Assembly: GCF_036345995.1 (NCBI RefSeq)
Contig: NZ_CP107796.1
Coordinates: forward strand, 6,200,001-6,264,000
DNA: 64,000 bases
Reading direction: 5' to 3'
DNA from: Streptomyces sp. NBC_00557
Lineage (GTDB): Bacteria; Actinomycetota; Actinomycetes; Streptomycetales; Streptomycetaceae
Shown here: in pieces, positions 61,413 to 64,000 of the stretch
Numbering within the stretch: the stretch's first letter is position 1
Layout: each line of letters starts with the position of its first letter
Position numbers and translations under genes: made by a program
Notes under the pieces: model-generated
Databases searched by the model: none
Told to the model about the DNA's origin: nothing
The model's input: the letters and a program-made list of their open reading frames with translations, nothing else

Positions 61413-61850
61413 ATGGGTATACGCATGCTTCACCGCCGGACGCCCGAGGCAGACATTCGGGCCTGGGCGGACACCGCCTCGGCGCAGGCCATGCTCGCCT
61501 CGCCGGTCCCGGCCCTCGCGGCCGACGCAAGCACCGCCCGCATCCCCGCGGACCTGACCGGGACCGTCCGCAGGGCCGCCGCCGGCCTCCGGCACAGACT
61601 CACCGGGCTGACCGCGCACGCGGACCACGCCCCCGACTGGCGCCAGTGGGCCGACCTCGCCCGCGGCTACCTGGCCCTCGCGCTCGCCGCGCTCCCGAGG
61701 CCGCGCCCCCGGCACACCCTCACGGTGTTCGTCGCGTCCCTCACCGAGCGGCCGGCCGCCCCCGCTCCGCACCGACCACCCCGCCCGGATCACCGGGAGC
61801 ACCGAGATCACCGGGACCGCCCGGATCCCGGCGCCGACCCCACACCCTGA
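61413..61850 (+). CDS. Small hypothetical protein
   Basis: A 145-residue protein starting MGIRMLHRRTPEADIRAWAD. The middle is Ala-rich and helical (TVRRAAAGLRHRLTGLTAHADH, WADLARGYLALALAALPRP); the end is a His/Arg/Asp/Pro-rich low-complexity tail. ATG 61413 follows AAAACT after 6 bases with no ribosome-binding site, as in other leaderless genes here. The last 110 bases overlap the end of the DUF4184 gene on the other strand, which lowers confidence in the tail. No recognised domain. Confidence 0.5.
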   Translation: MGIRMLHRRTPEADIRAWADTASAQAMLASPVPALAADASTARIPADLTGTVRRAAAGLRHRLTGLTAHADHAPDWRQWADLARGYLALALAALPRPRPRHTLTVFVASLTERPAAPAPHRPPRPDHREHRDHRDRPDPGADPTP

Positions 61851-62627
61851 CCCCGCCGGCGTACAGCACCAGCCCCAGAACCAGCCCCGCGCCCGCCCCG
61901 AAGCACAGGGTGGGCACCAGTTCCCACGGCCGCCCCGGCGCCCCCGTGAGCGCCCACCGGCGCGCCGCCCGCTGCACCGCCCCGGCCGCCGCACAGCCGC
62001 CGATCACCGCGCCGGCCCACCACCGGTCCCGCGCGGACAGCACCGGCACCCCCACCGGCTCCCCGTCCGCCGCACGCCGCAGCGCACGCGCGGCGAACGC
62101 CGCGATCGTCACCGCGCCCGCCACGGACGAGCCGTACTGCAGCCAGGTGAACAGCGGCGCGCCCGCCACCCGGTCCCGCCCGATGGCCGGAATCAGCCGT
62201 GTCCCCCACCGCCCTGATGGGTGAAGGCGTCCCACACCACATGGGTCAGCGCGCCCAGCACCGCGGAGATGTACCACCGGAGCACCGTGGCGGCGTCCGC
62301 ACGCGCGCGTGGCGCACCGCAGCGCAGCAGCACGGCCGGCCGCTCCTGCCGGCCCCGGGGCAGCAGCGCGAGCAGCGGCTCGCGGACCAGGAGCCACAGG
62401 CCCACCAGCGCCCAGGAGATGGGCACGTCGACCGTGCAGACCCCGCCGAACGCGTGCGTGACCGCACCGAACTGCATGCCGCCCGGCAGGACATTCGCCG
62501 CATAGAACGGCATGTCGGGCGCGAAGGACCCCGCGACCAGCACCGCCGGCACGAGCGGGCCGCGGCCGGTCCCGTCCCGGCGGACCGCGGGCAGGACGGC
62601 CGCCGCATGGCTGAGAGTGAACGGCAA
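61741..62627 (-). pseudogene. DUF4184 membrane protein gene with a one-base frameshift
   Basis: The N-terminal half reads LPFTLSHAAAVLPAVRRDG, PLVPAVLVAGSFAPDMPFYAAN, then ALTHVVWDAFTHQG and soon a stop at 62193. In the frame shifted by one, the natural continuation GRWGTRLIPAIGRDRVAGAPLFTWLQYGSS runs through four more membrane spans to a stop at 61741. The length is 887 bases, exactly one short of 296 codons, and the loss maps to the G-run near 62206-62216. TTG 62627 is the likely start. Either a real recent mutation or a sequencing error in a G/C run. Confidence 0.75.
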
Positions 62628-62975
62628 CGGGTCCCCCGGGAGCGGTCGTCGGCCGCGGTGCGCGCACCGGTGGTCAGGCCGGTCCAGTATGCGGGACCGT
62701 CTGCCCCGGCCCGTACGTCCGCCCGGGGCCCGTACACGGCAACTGTGCGGCAACGCGAGTTGGCCATCCGGTGAAAACGGGCCTTGAACGGGTCCCGGTG
62801 CACAGCAAGTTGTCGTAGGGTCACCTGCGGTGCCGTGCCGGGCGCGCGGCCGGAACACACGTCACACCGCGGAAAGGGCGTCACAGGGGCAACCAGAACA
62901 CCGGGTCAACCGTCACACCACAGCGAGGCAGACAGACGGAGACGGACGCACCGCGTCCACGGGAGGGTTCACTCG
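62628..62975. other. Upstream region of the lytic transglycosylase gene
   Basis: No gene could be supported in these 348 bp. A TAGGGT box at about 62816-62821 is a possible -10, which would give a leader of about 150 bases. I looked for the c-di-AMP (ydaO-type) riboswitch that often precedes Streptomyces cell-wall lytic genes and did not find its conserved blocks. Confidence 0.5.
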
Positions 62976-64000
62976 ATGGCGGCGCATTTCGGAAGGCGGC
63001 TGCGCAAGGGGGCGGCGACCACCGCCGTGGCCGCGGCAGCGGTCGCGGCTCTGTCGGCGTCCCAGGCTCCGGGAACACCCGGCGAGGACCACGGGAGACA
63101 GACGACGGCCGGCGCCGCCACCCCTGTGCCCGACGCGGCCTCCGACGACAACGCCACCGGCAACTCGCCGTACTACACGGACCTGCCGCCGCTGAACAGC
63201 CCGAATCCCAGCCCCTCGCCGAGCGCCACCGGCACCCCCGTCGCCCAGGGCGACGCCGAGGCCGGCATACCGGCGACGGTCCTCGACGCCTACAAGAAGG
63301 CCGAGGCCGAACTGCGTTCCTCCAAGCCCGGCTGCAACCTGCCCTGGCAACTGCTCGCCGCGATCGGCAAGGTCGAGTCGGGCCAGGCCGAGGGCGGCCG
63401 GGTCGACGCGGGCGGCACCACGATCGGCAGGATCCTGGGCCCGGCCCTCGACGGCAACGGCTTCGCGCTCATCAAGGACACCGACCACGGTGCCTACGAC
63501 GGCAACACCCGGTATGACCAGGCCGTCGGCCCGATGCAGTTCATCCCCTCGACCTGGGCCTGGGCCGGCCGCGACGGCAACGGCGACGGCACGAAGGACC
63601 CCAACAACGTCTACGACGCCGCCCTCGCCGCGGGCCACTACCTGTGCCGCAACGGCTGGGACCTCTCCCGCGAGGGCGACCTGCACAGCGCGATCCTCAG
63701 CTACAACAACTCGCAGGACTACCTGAACACCGTTCTGTCGTGGCTGGAGTACTACCGCAAGGGCACCCACTCCGTGCCGGACGGCACCGGCAGCGTGCCC
63801 ACCCACCGCAGCGACGACGGCTCCCCGCACACCGACTCCCCGAAGCACACCAAGACGCCGAAGACGAAGCCGCATCCGAAGCCGGATCCCAAGCCCAGCA
63901 CCCCCGGCGGCGGCAGCCCCGGCCCCACCCCGCCGAAGCCGCCCGCGCCGCCGACGACTCCGCCGACCAACACCGACACCGTGGACCACCTGGCGGACGC
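62976..64000 (+). CDS. Secreted lytic transglycosylase, 3' end beyond the window
   Basis: The first 341 codons are present. A signal peptide (MAAHFGRRLRKGAATTAVAA to about 30) is followed by a Pro/Ser/Thr-rich linker, then an SLT/MltB-like muramidase domain (about 95-260). Visible blocks are CNLPWQLLAAIGKVESGQAE (catalytic Glu in KVESG), GPMQFIPSTWAWAGRDGNGDG, NNVYDAALAAGHYLC and ILSYNNSQDYLNTVLSW. A Lys/Pro-rich tail begins near 280. ATG 62976 has GGGAGGG 7 bases upstream. It cleaves peptidoglycan glycan strands outside the cell. Confidence 0.93.
   Translation, partial: MAAHFGRRLRKGAATTAVAAAAVAALSASQAPGTPGEDHGRQTTAGAATPVPDAASDDNATGNSPYYTDLPPLNSPNPSPSPSATGTPVAQGDAEAGIPATVLDAYKKAEAELRSSKPGCNLPWQLLAAIGKVESGQAEGGRVDAGGTTIGRILGPALDGNGFALIKDTDHGAYDGNTRYDQAVGPMQFIPSTWAWAGRDGNGDGTKDPNNVYDAALAAGHYLCRNGWDLSREGDLHSAILSYNNSQDYLNTVLSWLEYYRKGTHSVPDGTGSVPTHRSDDGSPHTDSPKHTKTPKTKPHPKPDPKPSTPGGGSPGPTPPKPPAPPTTPPTNTDTVDHLAD

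Noticed and set aside
62700..62975. c-di-AMP (ydaO) riboswitch before the lytic transglycosylase
   Set aside because: The gene type is a common target, but the conserved blocks of that riboswitch are not visible in the leader.

Overview
The window is a stretch of a Streptomyces chromosome, or of a very close actinomycete. GC content is very high, third codon positions are almost all G or C, and GTG starts and 4-bp ATGA/GTGA overlaps are common. Many genes appear to be transcribed without a leader from TAnnnT-type -10 boxes 6-8 bases before the start codon. The gene order (his operon, trp genes with trpM, dsbA-like gene, lgt, gltBD, pyk, ANTAR regulator, liv transporter, polA) is the conserved core layout known from Streptomyces. 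No insertion sequence, prophage or CRISPR array was seen.

Layout. 1-414: 5' part of a hypothetical gene on the minus strand. 589-6323: hisD-hisC-hisB-small membrane ORF-hisH-priA-ridA-hisF. 6345-8243: an ArsR-like regulator with a clear operator, followed by an MFS pump. 8266-8901: a TIGR03085-like protein. 8985-16837: hisI, trpE and two small membrane genes, a DUF2752 gene, then trpC-trpM-trpB-trpA and a DsbA-like oxidoreductase. 16938-17906: lgt. 17983-26385 (minus): one tightly coupled operon of four ADP-ribosylglycohydrolase paralogs, a ribokinase, a CoA-transferase and a CitE-like lyase. 26669-27400: a VIT/CCC1-type iron or manganese transporter. 27878-33929: gltB-gltD behind a GlnR-like box. 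34330-36387: divergent MarR regulator and DHA2 efflux pump. 36524-40853: metalloprotease-like protein, chorismate mutase and an M1 aminopeptidase. 40907-44558: a decayed NmrA-like gene and an orphan decarboxylase/N-hydroxylase pair. 44782-47938: pyk, an HTH-LAGLIDADG protein, an odd class I tRNA gene with a CAA anticodon, and a PdtaR-like ANTAR regulator. 48034-53844 (minus): livF-livG-livM-livH-livK. 54116-58190 (minus): two envelope proteins, a hotdog thioesterase and an FdhF/YdeP molybdo-oxidoreductase. 58372-61098: polA. 61413-64000: a small hypothetical gene, a frameshifted DUF4184 gene and the 5' part of a lytic transglycosylase.

How it works together. The left third makes histidine and tryptophan. 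PriA is known in Streptomyces to serve both pathways (HisA and TrpF reactions), and chorismate mutase at 37.8 kb covers the Phe/Tyr branch. gltBD supplies the glutamate and glutamine economy these pathways draw on. The ADP-ribosylglycohydrolase/ribokinase operon looks like a unit that removes ADP-ribose and salvages ribose; that is inference.

Most unusual features: (i) the class I tRNA-like gene with a leucine anticodon, no long variable arm and a broken anticodon stem pair, directly upstream of a free-standing HTH-LAGLIDADG protein; (ii) trpM, whose last codons lie in what looks like a dispersed Streptomyces repeat; (iii) the four-paralog ADP-ribosylglycohydrolase operon, with one active-site-degenerate member and one carrying an 18-bp minisatellite; (iv) a 24-bp inverted duplication in the fdhF-polA divergent promoter region.
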